Assembly (NCBI GenBank): GCA_017552985.1 | Contig: JAFZNO010000062.1 | Coordinates: 1-45,163 of the forward strand | Reading direction: 5' to 3' | Origin: Lachnospiraceae bacterium | GTDB taxonomy: Bacteria; Bacillota; Clostridia; Lachnospirales; Lachnospiraceae | Length of the DNA stretch: 45,163 bases | The notes under the pieces: generated by a model | The model's input: only the letters and a program-made list of their open reading frames with translations | Told to the model about the DNA's origin: nothing | Database searches by the model: none | Part shown: in pieces, positions 35,058 through 43,830 of the stretch | How positions within the stretch are numbered: position 1 is the first letter of the stretch | How the letters are laid out: the number at the start of each line of letters is the position of its first letter | Position numbers and translations under genes: made by a program

Positions 35058-36551
35058 ATGACGTTTCAAAATGATACCATAGCTGCCATAGCTACTGCCC
35101 TCTCTGATTCAGGGATTGGAATTGTAAGGATCAGTGGCGATAAGGCTATAGAGATTGCTGATATCCTGATCCGGTCCAAAAGTGGTAAAAGATTTATCGC
35201 TTCGGCAAAAAGTCATACCATACAATATGGATTTGTGGTTTGCGAAAAAGATGGAATCCTTGAAAATGAAATGGATACGAAATCTGGAAAAATGATTGAT
35301 GAGGTAATGGTTTCGGTTTTTCGCGCTCCGAAGAGTTATACAAAGGAAGACGTGGTGGAGATCAATTGTCATGGCGGCGTTCTTGTGACAAAAAAGGTGT
35401 TGGAGCTGGTGCTCCATTCCGGTGCCAGATTGGCTGAGCCCGGAGAATTCACGAAAAGAGCTTTTCTGAATGGAAGGATCGATCTTGCGGAAGCCGAAGC
35501 CGTCATGGATCTCATTCATTCCAAAAATGAAATGGCAATGAAGGCTTCCACTTCGCAGCTTCGGGGAGATCTCTCCAATAAGATCAGATTGCTTCGCGAA
35601 GAGATCCTTTATGAGATTGCCTTTATTGAATCAGCCTTGGATGACCCGGAGCATATTAGCCTGGATGGATATCCTGAAAGATTGAACGGAAAATGTGATC
35701 ATCTGATCTCTGAAGTGCAAAGGCTCCTTGACAGCGCGGAAAACGGAAGGATGGTCAAGGAAGGCATTTCCACGGTCATTCTCGGAAAACCCAATGCCGG
35801 AAAGTCTTCGCTTCTCAACATGATCCTTGGTCAGGAAAGAGCCATTGTCACTGACGTGGCCGGAACAACAAGAGACGCCCTTGAGGAATACGTAAACCTT
35901 CGCGGCATCCATCTGAACATGATCGACACGGCCGGAATCCGCGACACCGATGACCTGGTGGAAAAGATTGGCGTTGAAAAAGCCAGGAAATATGCCATGG
36001 ATGCGGATCTGATATTATACGTCGTGGACACTTCCGTTGCACTGGATGATAATGACAAAGAAATTCTTTCGATGATCAATGGCAAGAAAACGATTTTTCT
36101 GTTGAACAAGTCTGACTTGGAACAGAAGGTAAGCGAGAATGACATTCTTTCCCTGCTTCATTTTGTAGAAGATGGGAATCAGAAGGATTCAATGAAAGAG
36201 AATTCCTTGAAGTCCGAGAAAATGGAATCTGGAATTTCCATGATCTCCACTTCCGCTGCTCTTGGGGAAGGCTTGGATTTATTGGAAAAAGAGATTGAAA
36301 AATTATTTTTCCATGGCGACGTAAAACAAAATGATCAAGTGATGATCACGAATCTCCGCCATAAGCAGGAATTAGAAAATGCGAAGAATGCGCTTTTGCT
36401 TGTAAAGAAAAGCTTAGAGGACGGCATGCCGGAGGACTTCTACTCCATCGACCTCATGCAAGCCTATGCAAGTCTTGGAAGCATCGTCGGCGAAGAAGTC
36501 GGGGATGATCTTGTGGATGAGATCTTCTCTAAGTTTTGCATGGGGAAGTAA
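35058..36551 (+). CDS. mnmE: tRNA modification GTPase MnmE (TrmE)
   Basis: A 497-residue GTPase, longer than the usual ~455. The N-terminal domain begins MTFQNDTIAAIATALSDSGI. G motifs: GKPNAGKS (243-250), DVAGTTRD, DTAGIRD and NKSD (350-353). Extra length is a Lys/Glu/Ser-rich insertion at about 360-392, after the NKSD motif. The C-terminal catalytic FCMGK with C494 is present (FCIGK in most). With MnmG it makes cmnm5U34 in tRNAs. Start at 35058 is chosen because GGGAGGG is 8 nt upstream. mnmG follows after a long gap. Confidence 0.96.
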   Translation: MTFQNDTIAAIATALSDSGIGIVRISGDKAIEIADILIRSKSGKRFIASAKSHTIQYGFVVCEKDGILENEMDTKSGKMIDEVMVSVFRAPKSYTKEDVVEINCHGGVLVTKKVLELVLHSGARLAEPGEFTKRAFLNGRIDLAEAEAVMDLIHSKNEMAMKASTSQLRGDLSNKIRLLREEILYEIAFIESALDDPEHISLDGYPERLNGKCDHLISEVQRLLDSAENGRMVKEGISTVILGKPNAGKSSLLNMILGQERAIVTDVAGTTRDALEEYVNLRGIHLNMIDTAGIRDTDDLVEKIGVEKARKYAMDADLILYVVDTSVALDDNDKEILSMINGKKTIFLLNKSDLEQKVSENDILSLLHFVEDGNQKDSMKENSLKSEKMESGISMISTSAALGEGLDLLEKEIEKLFFHGDVKQNDQVMITNLRHKQELENAKNALLLVKKSLEDGMPEDFYSIDLMQAYASLGSIVGEEVGDDLVDEIFSKFCMGK

Positions 36552-36826
36552 AGATCTGAAAAGACGTTCCAAACCATCCTCTCGAGGTAATGGAAAGTGG
36601 AACGTGATGAATTAAGGAACTTAATGAAGATAAGTAATTAGATAGGAATTAAGATAAGTAATAAGGTATTAGGGGAAGTACGTACTAAAGGAAGTACAAA
36701 GGTACTATTACGGGAAGCAATTAGGGTAAGGAAAATAATAAGGTAACAAAGAAATAATAAGGGAAGTAATAAAGCACTAAGTAAAGTAATAAGGAAATAA
36801 GGGAAGAAGTTGTAAGAGGTAGGAAC
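36552..36826. other. 275-nt purine-rich leader between mnmE and mnmG
   Basis: No gene. From about 36610 the plus strand is almost free of C and consists of degenerate units such as AAGTAATAAGG and GGGAAGTAATAA, running up to the mnmG ribosome binding site. An inverted repeat-like GTTCCA.../TGGAAC lies near 36566-36602. No clear promoter was found. Confidence 0.65.
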
Positions 36827-38863
36827 GTGAGTGAGATAAGGGAAAAGGTTGACGTGTGCGTGGTTGGCGCGGGACATGCCGGGTGTGAGGCTGCCCTCGC
36901 CTGCGCGAGACTTGGATTAGAAACCGTGATCTTTACGGTGAGCGTAGACAGCATTGCGCTGATGCCCTGTAATCCCAACGTGGGCGGTTCCTCTAAGGGA
37001 CACTTAGTCCGGGAACTGGACGCGCTTGGCGGCGAGATGGGAAAAAACATAGATAAGACTTTCATTCAGTCAAAGATGCTGAACGTTTCCAAAGGACCTG
37101 CGGTGCATTCCCTTCGCGCGCAGGCTGACAAGGCGGAGTACTCTCGCGCCATGCGAAAAGTGCTGGAAAGTCAGGAGCACCTTACCATCAAACAGGCCGA
37201 AGTCTGCGAGTTATTATGGGAAGAAATTAATAGTAATGAAGAACATAATAATAAAAGTTTCACGGGTCAAGAAAATTCAAATGATGATTCTTTGAATGGA
37301 AAAGGTTTGATTGATAAAAGAGTGATCGGCGTGAAAACCTTTACCGGTGCGATCTATGAGTGTAAGGGCGTGGTGCTTTGTACCGGTACTTATCTTCGCG
37401 CGAGATGTCTTTGCGGTGAAGCCATTACTTATACAGGTCCCAACGGTCTGCAGGCTGCAACGCATCTGACGGATTCCCTGAAGGAAATGGGAATTGAGCT
37501 TCGTCGCTTTAAGACTGGAACGCCTGCCAGAATGGATGGCAGAACTATTGACTACTCGAAGATGGAGGAGCAGTTTGGCGATGAGAGGATCATACCCTTC
37601 TCCTTCTCCACGGATCCCGAAAGCATTCAGAAGGAACAGGCATCCTGCTGGTTAACCTACACTAACAAGGCAACCCATGACATTATCCGTGCCAATCTTG
37701 ACCGCTCTCCCATTTACGCCGGAATCATTGAAGGAACGGGTCCCAGATACTGTCCGTCCATCGAAGACAAGGTCGTGAAGTTTGCGGAGAAGGAAAGGCA
37801 TCAGGTTTTCCTTGAGCCGGAGGGATTACACACCCATGAGATGTACGTGGGCGGCATGTCCTCTTCTCTTCCTGAGGACGTACAGCTTGCCATGTACCGC
37901 ACGGTTCCCGGACTGGAGCATTGTAAGATCGTCCGCAATGCCTATGCGATCGAATATGATTGCATTAATGCAAAGCAGTTAAACCCTTCTTTGGAATTCA
38001 AGAAGATCAAGGGTTTGTTCGCCGGCGGTCAGTTCAACGGAAGCAGCGGTTATGAGGAAGCGGCCTGCCAGGGATTGGTGGCCGGAATCAATGCCGCCAT
38101 GGAAATTCAAGGCAGAGATTTTCTTGTGATGGACCGCTCGGAAAGTTACATCGGAGTGTTGATCGACGATCTGGTTACAAAGGATAACCGGGAGCCTTAC
38201 CGGATGATGACTTCCAGGGCGGAGTATCGTCTGCTTCTCCGTCAGGACAATGCAGACCGGAGACTTCGCAAAAAGGGTTATGAGATCGGTTTGATCACTG
38301 AGGAAGAATATCAAGATCTCTTATGTAAGGAAAAACTGATCGAGCTGGAAATTGCAAGATTAAAAGAAACAAAGGTTGGAGCTAATAAAGAAATTCAAAG
38401 CTTTTTGGAACGTCATGAAAGCATGAGCCTAAAGACGGCAGCTTCCCTTGCGGAACTTATCTGCAGACCGGAACTGGATTATGCGATGATCGAGGAAATT
38501 GACGTTGGGCGTGCGGAAGCTTACAAAAATTATTGTTCCATGGAGCAGGTCCGGAGTCGTTATTTGACTGCGGACGGAAAGCTTTCCAAGGAGATCATCG
38601 ATCAAGTTGAGATCGAGATCAAATATGAAGGATACATTGTACGTCAAAAGCGTCAGGTAGAACAATATAAGAAGCTGGAAAAGAAAATGATCCCTGCGGA
38701 TCTCAATTATGATGACGTTCCTTCCCTTCGCCTGGAAGCAAGACAAAAGCTGAAGGAATTTCGTCCCGTTTCCCTTGGACAGGCATCCAGAATTTCCGGC
38801 GTCTCTCCTGCTGACGTTTCCGTACTGCATATTTATTTGGAAAGACGGCAAAGGAATTCTTGA
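36827..38863 (+). CDS. mnmG: tRNA uridine-5-carboxymethylaminomethyl modification enzyme MnmG (GidA)
   Basis: A 678-residue FAD enzyme, ~50 longer than usual. The FAD motif is [12 protein letters not shown] (12-23), followed by [20 protein letters not shown] (46-65). It starts at GTG (36827) with GAGG 7 nt upstream. An Asn/Glu/Lys-rich insertion at about 131-162 (nt 37217-37312) is markedly AT-richer than the flanking gene. The second GAGA-type motif ([21 protein letters not shown]) and the conserved C-terminal helical domain are intact. It works with MnmE. Confidence 0.97.
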   Translation: MSEIREKVDVCVVGAGHAGCEAALACARLGLETVIFTVSVDSIALMPCNPNVGGSSKGHLVRELDALGGEMGKNIDKTFIQSKMLNVSKGPAVHSLRAQADKAEYSRAMRKVLESQEHLTIKQAEVCELLWEEINSNEEHNNKSFTGQENSNDDSLNGKGLIDKRVIGVKTFTGAIYECKGVVLCTGTYLRARCLCGEAITYTGPNGLQAATHLTDSLKEMGIELRRFKTGTPARMDGRTIDYSKMEEQFGDERIIPFSFSTDPESIQKEQASCWLTYTNKATHDIIRANLDRSPIYAGIIEGTGPRYCPSIEDKVVKFAEKERHQVFLEPEGLHTHEMYVGGMSSSLPEDVQLAMYRTVPGLEHCKIVRNAYAIEYDCINAKQLNPSLEFKKIKGLFAGGQFNGSSGYEEAACQGLVAGINAAMEIQGRDFLVMDRSESYIGVLIDDLVTKDNREPYRMMTSRAEYRLLLRQDNADRRLRKKGYEIGLITEEEYQDLLCKEKLIELEIARLKETKVGANKEIQSFLERHESMSLKTAASLAELICRPELDYAMIEEIDVGRAEAYKNYCSMEQVRSRYLTADGKLSKEIIDQVEIEIKYEGYIVRQKRQVEQYKKLEKKMIPADLNYDDVPSLRLEARQKLKEFRPVSLGQASRISGVSPADVSVLHIYLERRQRNS

Positions 38864-38925
38864 TCTGAATGAACGTAGCTGCGGGAGTCCCAGACGGAGT
38901 TGTTAATGAATTTTGGAGAACGGAC

Positions 38926-39660
38926 ATGTTAATGGAAAAATACGATACTTCTCTATTTTGTAAGGATTTGGAAGAATTAGGATTATCGCTGTCAGAAAAG
39001 CAAGTTGAACAGTTTTTACGCTACTATGAATTGTTGGTGGAATGGAATGAGAAGATTAATCTCACTGCCATCACGGAATACAACGACGTAATGAAAAAAC
39101 ATTTTGTAGACAGTGTATCCCTATGTAAGGCGATGGATTTGAATAATGCCATGACCGTGATCGACGTAGGTACTGGCGCCGGCTTTCCGGGGCTGGCACT
39201 GAAGATTGCTTTTCCTAATCTAAAGATAACATTGTTGGATTCCTTAAATAAAAGAATTCTTTTTCTGAACCAGGTGATCGATGAATTAGGATTAACCGGC
39301 ATTGAGGCCATGCATGGCCGTGCGGAGGATTATGCCGGAAAGACAGAGTTCAGGGAGAGCTATGATCTTTGCGTCTCCAGGGCAGTTGCTAATCTTACGA
39401 CCCTCTCTGAATACTGTCTTCCTTTTGTAAAGCTTGGCGGATCCTTTATTTCTTATAAGTCAGAGAAAATTGAGGAAGAAATGACGCAGGCAAGGAATGC
39501 CATTCTTCTCTTAGGCGGGGAAGTACAAAGGCAGGAAGAGTTTATTCTCCCTTCTTCCGATATTTATCGCAATCTTGTTGTGATTGGGAAAAAGAAGAAT
39601 ACGCCCAAGAAATACCCTAGAAAAGCTGGTCTTCCATCTAAAGAACCCCTATATTCATAA
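38926..39660 (+). CDS. rsmG: 16S rRNA (guanine527-N7)-methyltransferase RsmG (GidB)
   Basis: A 244-residue SAM methyltransferase with the motif VIDVGTGAGFPGLALKIAFP and family block NLTAITEYNDVMKKHFVDS. The ATG at 38926 is preferred: GGAG lies 7 nt upstream; the frame is open further up to 38869. It methylates G527 of 16S rRNA; loss gives low-level streptomycin resistance in other bacteria. It is the last gene of the mnmE-mnmG-rsmG run before a strong terminator. Confidence 0.96.
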   Translation: MLMEKYDTSLFCKDLEELGLSLSEKQVEQFLRYYELLVEWNEKINLTAITEYNDVMKKHFVDSVSLCKAMDLNNAMTVIDVGTGAGFPGLALKIAFPNLKITLLDSLNKRILFLNQVIDELGLTGIEAMHGRAEDYAGKTEFRESYDLCVSRAVANLTTLSEYCLPFVKLGGSFISYKSEKIEEEMTQARNAILLLGGEVQRQEEFILPSSDIYRNLVVIGKKKNTPKKYPRKAGLPSKEPLYS

Positions 39661-39679
39661 CAAATGTTGCTAAATGTTT

Positions 39680-39717
39680 ATAATCTGTAAACTTTAAGAG
39701 TTTACAGATTATTTTTA
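39680..39717 (+). terminator. Terminator of the rsmG transcript
   Basis: Perfect 13-bp stem (39680-39692 with 39700-39712, ATAATCTGTAAAC and complement), 7-nt loop, followed by TTTTATT. Confidence 0.85.
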
Positions 39718-39729
39718 TTGCGCTATAAT
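39701..39729 (+). promoter_or_regulatory. Promoter for the DegS-like kinase gene
   Basis: TTTACA (39701-39706), 17-nt spacer, TATAAT (39724-39729). The -35 lies within the 3' arm of the rsmG terminator. Confidence 0.65.
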
Positions 39730-39783
39730 AAAAACTGGTGATATGTAATTATCGCCTTGATCAGAAAACGAAAGATTAGAAAT

Positions 39784-39801
39784 ATAGAACATATGTTCTA
39801 T
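39784..39801. promoter_or_regulatory. LexA-type (SOS) box palindrome
   Basis: An 18-bp perfect palindrome ATAGAACATATGTTCTAT contains GAAC-ATAT-GTTC, the core of the Firmicutes LexA box (CGAACRNRYGTTYC; N4 here fits RNRY). It lies 14 nt before the start codon of the histidine kinase gene, overlapping the ribosome binding region. Confidence 0.6.
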
Positions 39802-39815
39802 TTGAGGATAAATAC

Positions 39816-40784
39816 ATGAATGATTCATCTAGATTAAAATTGCAATCCATCTTAACTTCTTTAGAAACGGAAGCTGATCCCATCGCCATGCGATTAGAGG
39901 ATTATCACGGTGAAATCTCCAGATTAGAGAAAGTTTTGGAGTCTTTGATGAAAAATGTTTCAGAGGCTGACATTGTCTTCTCTCCCAGATCCGGTAAGCT
40001 AAACGAAGAAGTAAAGCAAAGACAGATGGAATTGGATCTTTTAAAGAGAAAATGTGCAGCTTTACAGAATCGTTATGATCAGATCAATCAGAATATTGAT
40101 CTTCTGGTTGACGTGCTCGCCTCCGACAGTGACGTTGAAACGACGAAAAGCGGTCTGGTTTATCAGGAGCAAGACCGTCACCGCATTGCGCGTGATCTTC
40201 ACGACACTGCTCTGCAACATATGTCCTATCTCGTTACGAAATTGGAATCCTGCAAGAATTTTATTGATACGGATCCAATCAAGGCAAAAATGGAACTTTC
40301 CATTGCCAGACATAACCTGAACGAATCTATTGACGAAATCCGGGGTGTTATTTATAATCTTCGTCCCATGGCCATGGATTCTGAAGGTTTTAACTCAGCC
40401 GTAGCAAAGTTCGTGCAGTCATTTAATGAAGAAAAGAAATATGAAATAACTTCTGATATTGAAGACATCCTTTGCGACGACCAGTTGATTCTCGTAACTA
40501 TGTACAGGATAATTGAGGAATGCTTTTCGAACATTAAGAAGCATGCCGAAGCATATAAGATCCATCTGATCATCCAGGAACAGATCGGACTCTATTATAT
40601 TTATGTTGAAGATGACGGCAGAGGATTTGACGTGGATAAGGTATTCCTAAATGATAAATTGCAGTTTGGACTTTCCATTATGAAAGAAAGAGTTGCTCTC
40701 TTGGGAGGATCAGTAACTATTAATTCAGCTCCAAATGCCGGAACAAAAATCAAGGTTTTGATCCCTGCACCTAAGAAAAACTAA
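39816..40784 (+). CDS. Cytoplasmic DegS-like sensor histidine kinase (HisKA_3)
   Basis: A 322-residue soluble kinase without membrane segments. The N-terminal ~120 residues form a coiled-coil-like region (EISRLEKVLESLMKN, KQRQMELDLLKRKCAALQN). The HisKA_3 H-box is RHRIARDLHDTALQHMSY; the HATPase shows RIIEECFSNIKKHAEA and DDGRGFDVDKV, with a truncated C-terminal G motif (FGLSIMKERVALLGG). This is DegS/NarL-family-partner architecture. No response regulator gene is adjacent, so it is an orphan in this window. A GAGGATAAATAC site precedes the ATG and a LexA-type palindrome lies just upstream. It precedes the parS sites and parA. Confidence 0.88.
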   Translation: MNDSSRLKLQSILTSLETEADPIAMRLEDYHGEISRLEKVLESLMKNVSEADIVFSPRSGKLNEEVKQRQMELDLLKRKCAALQNRYDQINQNIDLLVDVLASDSDVETTKSGLVYQEQDRHRIARDLHDTALQHMSYLVTKLESCKNFIDTDPIKAKMELSIARHNLNESIDEIRGVIYNLRPMAMDSEGFNSAVAKFVQSFNEEKKYEITSDIEDILCDDQLILVTMYRIIEECFSNIKKHAEAYKIHLIIQEQIGLYYIYVEDDGRGFDVDKVFLNDKLQFGLSIMKERVALLGGSVTINSAPNAGTKIKVLIPAPKKN

Positions 40785-40827
40785 CGTTATATTTCAAAAT
40801 ACCATAAACTAGATATTGTGTTATAGG

Positions 40828-40855
40828 GAGGAATGTTTCACGTGAAACATTCCTC
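40828..40855. promoter_or_regulatory. parS site 1 within a 28-nt perfect palindrome
   Basis: TGTTTCACGTGAAACA at 40834-40849 is the exact parS consensus bound by ParB. The palindrome extends 6 bp further on each side (GAGGAA/TTCCTC), so it may also form a hairpin ending the kinase transcript. Confidence 0.95.
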
Positions 40856-40902
40856 TTCTGTTATCTAAATCTTGTATTTAAATTTCTAAAAACACTACAT
40901 CA

Positions 40903-40918
40903 TGTTTCACGTGAAACA
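40903..40918. promoter_or_regulatory. parS site 2
   Basis: A second exact TGTTTCACGTGAAACA. About 50 nt further a degenerate half-site CGTGAAACA (near 40969-40977) remains. Confidence 0.95.
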
Positions 40919-41086
40919 TTCGACGCAAAATCTTGTAAAGGGGTAGTGAAACACTTGGGAAACATTGTCGTGAAACAAGCGAAAAATGAAAAAGTAAAAC
41001 ACAAGATATAGTGGTCAAGAGAAATCTGACGAAAAGAATCGAAAAAAATACTAAGAAAAAAGAAGGAATTCTGTGTAATAATATGG

Positions 41087-41115
41087 TAGTCATGGTTTTT
41101 AAAAAGTGATATAAT
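41087..41115 (+). promoter_or_regulatory. parAB promoter with extended -10
   Basis: TAGTCA (41087-41092), 17-nt spacer, TATAAT (41110-41115) preceded by TGA, i.e. a TGn extended -10. Confidence 0.65.
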
Positions 41116-41151
41116 GAAAAAACAAGAATGAGAAAGGTGTGGTTCTAGACT

Positions 41152-41925
41152 ATGGGAAAGGTAATAGCAGTTGCAAATCAAAAAGGCGGCGTTGGAAAAA
41201 CTACTACTACGATCAATCTGGCAGCCGGCCTGGCAGTAAAAGGAAAGAAAGTACTGATCATCGACACGGATCCTCAGGGGAATGCCACCAGTGGATTTGG
41301 CGTTGATAAGAATGACCTGGAAAATACCATATATGAACTAATGCTTGGGGAATGTTCCATTAAGGATTGTCTGATCAAGGACGTAGTTAAGAATGTTTCC
41401 GTTATTCCCGCTAACGTAAATCTGGCTGCTGCTGAGATTGAATTGATTGGCGTCAATGAAAAGGAATACATTCTAAAGAATGAGGTGGATTACGTTAAGG
41501 ATGATTTTGATTTCATCGTAATCGACTGCCCTCCTTCCTTAAATATGCTGACGATCAATGCCATGACTACGGCTGACAGCGTATTGGTTCCAATCCAATG
41601 TGAGTTTTATGCGTTGGAAGGATTGAGCCAGCTGATCCATACAATCAACCTGGTAAGGGATAGACTGAATCCAAAGCTTGACATTGAAGGCGTAGTATTT
41701 ACCATGTACGATGCAAGAACGAATCTTTCAGCTCAGGTTGTAGATAACGTAAAGGCTAATTTACGGCACAGAATCTATCAAACCTTGATTCCCAGAAACG
41801 TACGGCTTGCGGAAGCGCCCAGCTTTGGCATGCCGATCACGCTGTATGATCCGAAATCTGCAGGTGCAGAGGCCTATTTGAAATTGGCCGAGGAAGTAAT
41901 TTCAACAAGTAAAAAGAATTCATAA
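41152..41925 (+). CDS. parA: Chromosome partitioning ATPase ParA/Soj
   Basis: A 257-residue ParA-type ATPase with the deviant Walker A KGGVGKTTTTINLA (11-24), Walker A' IDTDPQGNAT and Walker B DFIVIDCPPSLN. There is no N-terminal HTH, as in chromosomal Soj. It acts with ParB on parS to segregate origins and influences DnaA. AAGGTGTGG is rather far from the ATG. parB follows after 14 nt. Confidence 0.97.
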   Translation: MGKVIAVANQKGGVGKTTTTINLAAGLAVKGKKVLIIDTDPQGNATSGFGVDKNDLENTIYELMLGECSIKDCLIKDVVKNVSVIPANVNLAAAEIELIGVNEKEYILKNEVDYVKDDFDFIVIDCPPSLNMLTINAMTTADSVLVPIQCEFYALEGLSQLIHTINLVRDRLNPKLDIEGVVFTMYDARTNLSAQVVDNVKANLRHRIYQTLIPRNVRLAEAPSFGMPITLYDPKSAGAEAYLKLAEEVISTSKKNS

Positions 41926-41939
41926 AAGGAGACGTACCT

Positions 41940-42836
41940 ATGGCAGTTCGAGGAGGACTTGGTAAGGGACTGGATTCCCTGATCCCCGCAAAAAAAGAAG
42001 AAAAAAAGATTACTACTCCAGCTGAAAAGAAGGAAGAAAAAGGCATAGAGAGTATTGTAAAGATTACAAAGGTTGAACCAAATCGCAGTCAGCCCAGAAA
42101 GAATTTTGACGAGGATGCCCTGCAGGAACTGGCTGATTCCATTAAGCAGTTCGGCGTGATCCAGCCCATCCTGGTACAGGATCGCAAGGATCACTATGAG
42201 ATCATCGCCGGCGAGCGCAGATGGCGTGCGGCAAAGATGGCTGGTCTCAAGGAAGTTCCCGTTATTATCCGTGATTATTCGGAGCAGGAAATTGTTGAGA
42301 TCTCCCTGATCGAGAACATTCAGCGTGAAGACCTGAATCCCATCGAAGAAGCTCAGGCTTATAAGCGCCTTTTGGATGAATTCCACTTAAAACAAGACGA
42401 ACTTGCGGATCGCGTATCCAAGAGCAGGGTTGCCGTGGCAAACTCCATCCGTCTTTTGAAGCTTTCCAATGACGTGCAGCAGATGGTCATTGATGAGATG
42501 ATCAGTCCCGGACATGCCAGGGCGCTGATCGGAATCGAGAATCTTCAGGAGCAGTATAACCTTGCACAGCGAATCTTTGATGAGAAGCTCAGCGTTCGCG
42601 AAGTGGAAAAGCTCGTAAAGAACTATCAAAAGCCTGCAAAGAAGAAAAAGAAGCTGGATGATAAGACTTTGCTGGCAATTTACCACGAAGAAGAAGAGAA
42701 AATGAAGAAAAAACTTGGGACGAAGGTCTCCGTGATCTCAAAGGGCGAAGGTACCGGAAAGATCGAGATCGAGTTTTACAGTCATGATGATTTTGAAAGA
42801 CTGTTGGATCTGATCGGAAATCCCAAATTTCTGTAA
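41940..42836 (+). CDS. parB: Chromosome partitioning protein ParB/Spo0J
   Basis: A 298-residue ParB with N-terminus MAVRGGLGKGLDSLIPAKKE (ParA-stimulating), ParB/Srx-type CTPase domain with GERRWRAAK (91-99) and ENIQREDLNPIEEA, a helix-turn-helix (DELADRVSKSRVAVANSIRLLKL) and a dimerising C-terminus. It binds the parS sites just upstream. AGGAG is ~9 nt before the ATG. Confidence 0.97.
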   Translation: MAVRGGLGKGLDSLIPAKKEEKKITTPAEKKEEKGIESIVKITKVEPNRSQPRKNFDEDALQELADSIKQFGVIQPILVQDRKDHYEIIAGERRWRAAKMAGLKEVPVIIRDYSEQEIVEISLIENIQREDLNPIEEAQAYKRLLDEFHLKQDELADRVSKSRVAVANSIRLLKLSNDVQQMVIDEMISPGHARALIGIENLQEQYNLAQRIFDEKLSVREVEKLVKNYQKPAKKKKKLDDKTLLAIYHEEEEKMKKKLGTKVSVISKGEGTGKIEIEFYSHDDFERLLDLIGNPKFL

Positions 42837-43221
42837 TAACGTAAGTAAAATCTAACAGAATATATGTTGTTATGTAATACATAACATCTCAGCAGGAAAA
42901 AATGATGTTATTTTAAATAAGTAAATAACAGAATGATAATAACATATATTATTATGTAGCACATAACATAAAACAACAAATTTTTCCTGTTAATTATTTT
43001 AAACAGATTCCGATATAAGTTAAATCAACATAACTTAATGTGGAATTCCACGTTCCTTAATATAGGTAGATAATACATGTAAATATATATACATAAATAT
43101 ATATGCAAAAATACGTGGTTATATATTGTAATATTTTGAAATATATCGAAATATATGGAAATATACGGAATGCCATGGAACGTGGGAGATCAAGAAACGA
43201 AAGAAGATAAGGGGCGATCAC
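42837..43221. other. 385-nt AT-rich repeat region between parB and the DUF4446 gene
   Basis: No gene seen. Two near-identical palindromes: TTATGTAATACATAA (42870-42884) and TTATGTAGCACATAA (42952-42966). Three tandem 10-bp units GAAATATATC/GAAATATATG/GAAATATACG at 43138-43167. An inverted repeat CCACGTTCC (43048-43056)/GGAACGTGG (43177-43185) frames the AT-richest part. A GTGGAATTCCAC palindrome overlaps the left arm. Confidence 0.75.
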
Positions 43222-43749
43222 TTGAATAACAGTCAATTTTTGAGTAAAATCGGCCTTGGTAATTTTGATCTGGGATATCTATTGATCCTGACGATACTTC
43301 TTATGATCCTTACGATCGTGATGAGTATCCTGGTTTTGAAACAGAGGCATGACGTTAAGATGCTCCAGTTTCGCATGAAGCGTCTGATGAACGGAAAGGA
43401 CGCGGAGAGTCTGGAGGATCAGATTGCTTTTTTGATCAAGGATCATAATACGTTAAAAAAAGTAGTGGATCTGAGCAAGAAGGACATTGAGGCTTTGTTC
43501 CATCACATTGGCCGCGCTTATCAGAAAACCGGTCTTGTAAAATATGACGCGTTTCAGCAGATGGGCGGGCAGCTCAGTTTTTGCCTGGTGCTTCTGGACA
43601 TGAATAATAATGGATTCATTATCAATTCCGTTCACAGCACGGAAGGATCCTACTGTTATACCAAGGAGATAAAAAATGGCATCGGCGACGTAAGCTTTGG
43701 AAAGGAAGAGAAGGAAGCGTTGGCGATGGCCATAGGTAAAGAGGAATAA
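43222..43749 (+). CDS. DUF4446 family membrane-anchored protein
   Basis: A 175-residue protein starting at TTG (43222; AAGGGG 8 nt upstream; ATG absent). An N-terminal transmembrane helix (about 18-42) is followed by a helical cytoplasmic region and a C-terminal domain with YDAFQQMGGQLSFCLVLLDMNNNGFIINSVHSTEGSYCYTKEI, typical of DUF4446. The family is regularly found next to parB in Firmicutes; its role is unknown. 81 nt precede serS. Confidence 0.9.
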   Translation: MNNSQFLSKIGLGNFDLGYLLILTILLMILTIVMSILVLKQRHDVKMLQFRMKRLMNGKDAESLEDQIAFLIKDHNTLKKVVDLSKKDIEALFHHIGRAYQKTGLVKYDAFQQMGGQLSFCLVLLDMNNNGFIINSVHSTEGSYCYTKEIKNGIGDVSFGKEEKEALAMAIGKEE

Positions 43750-43830
43750 AAAAACTTTGCAAAAACAGTATAATGTTTTACAATGTTGTAAGTACTTTGG
43801 ATTTGATATTTTTTTAGGAGGATAACATAG

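Noticed and set aside
43750-43830. T-box leader for serS
   Set aside because: The gap is only 81 nt and lacks a terminator/antiterminator structure or the T-box sequence.
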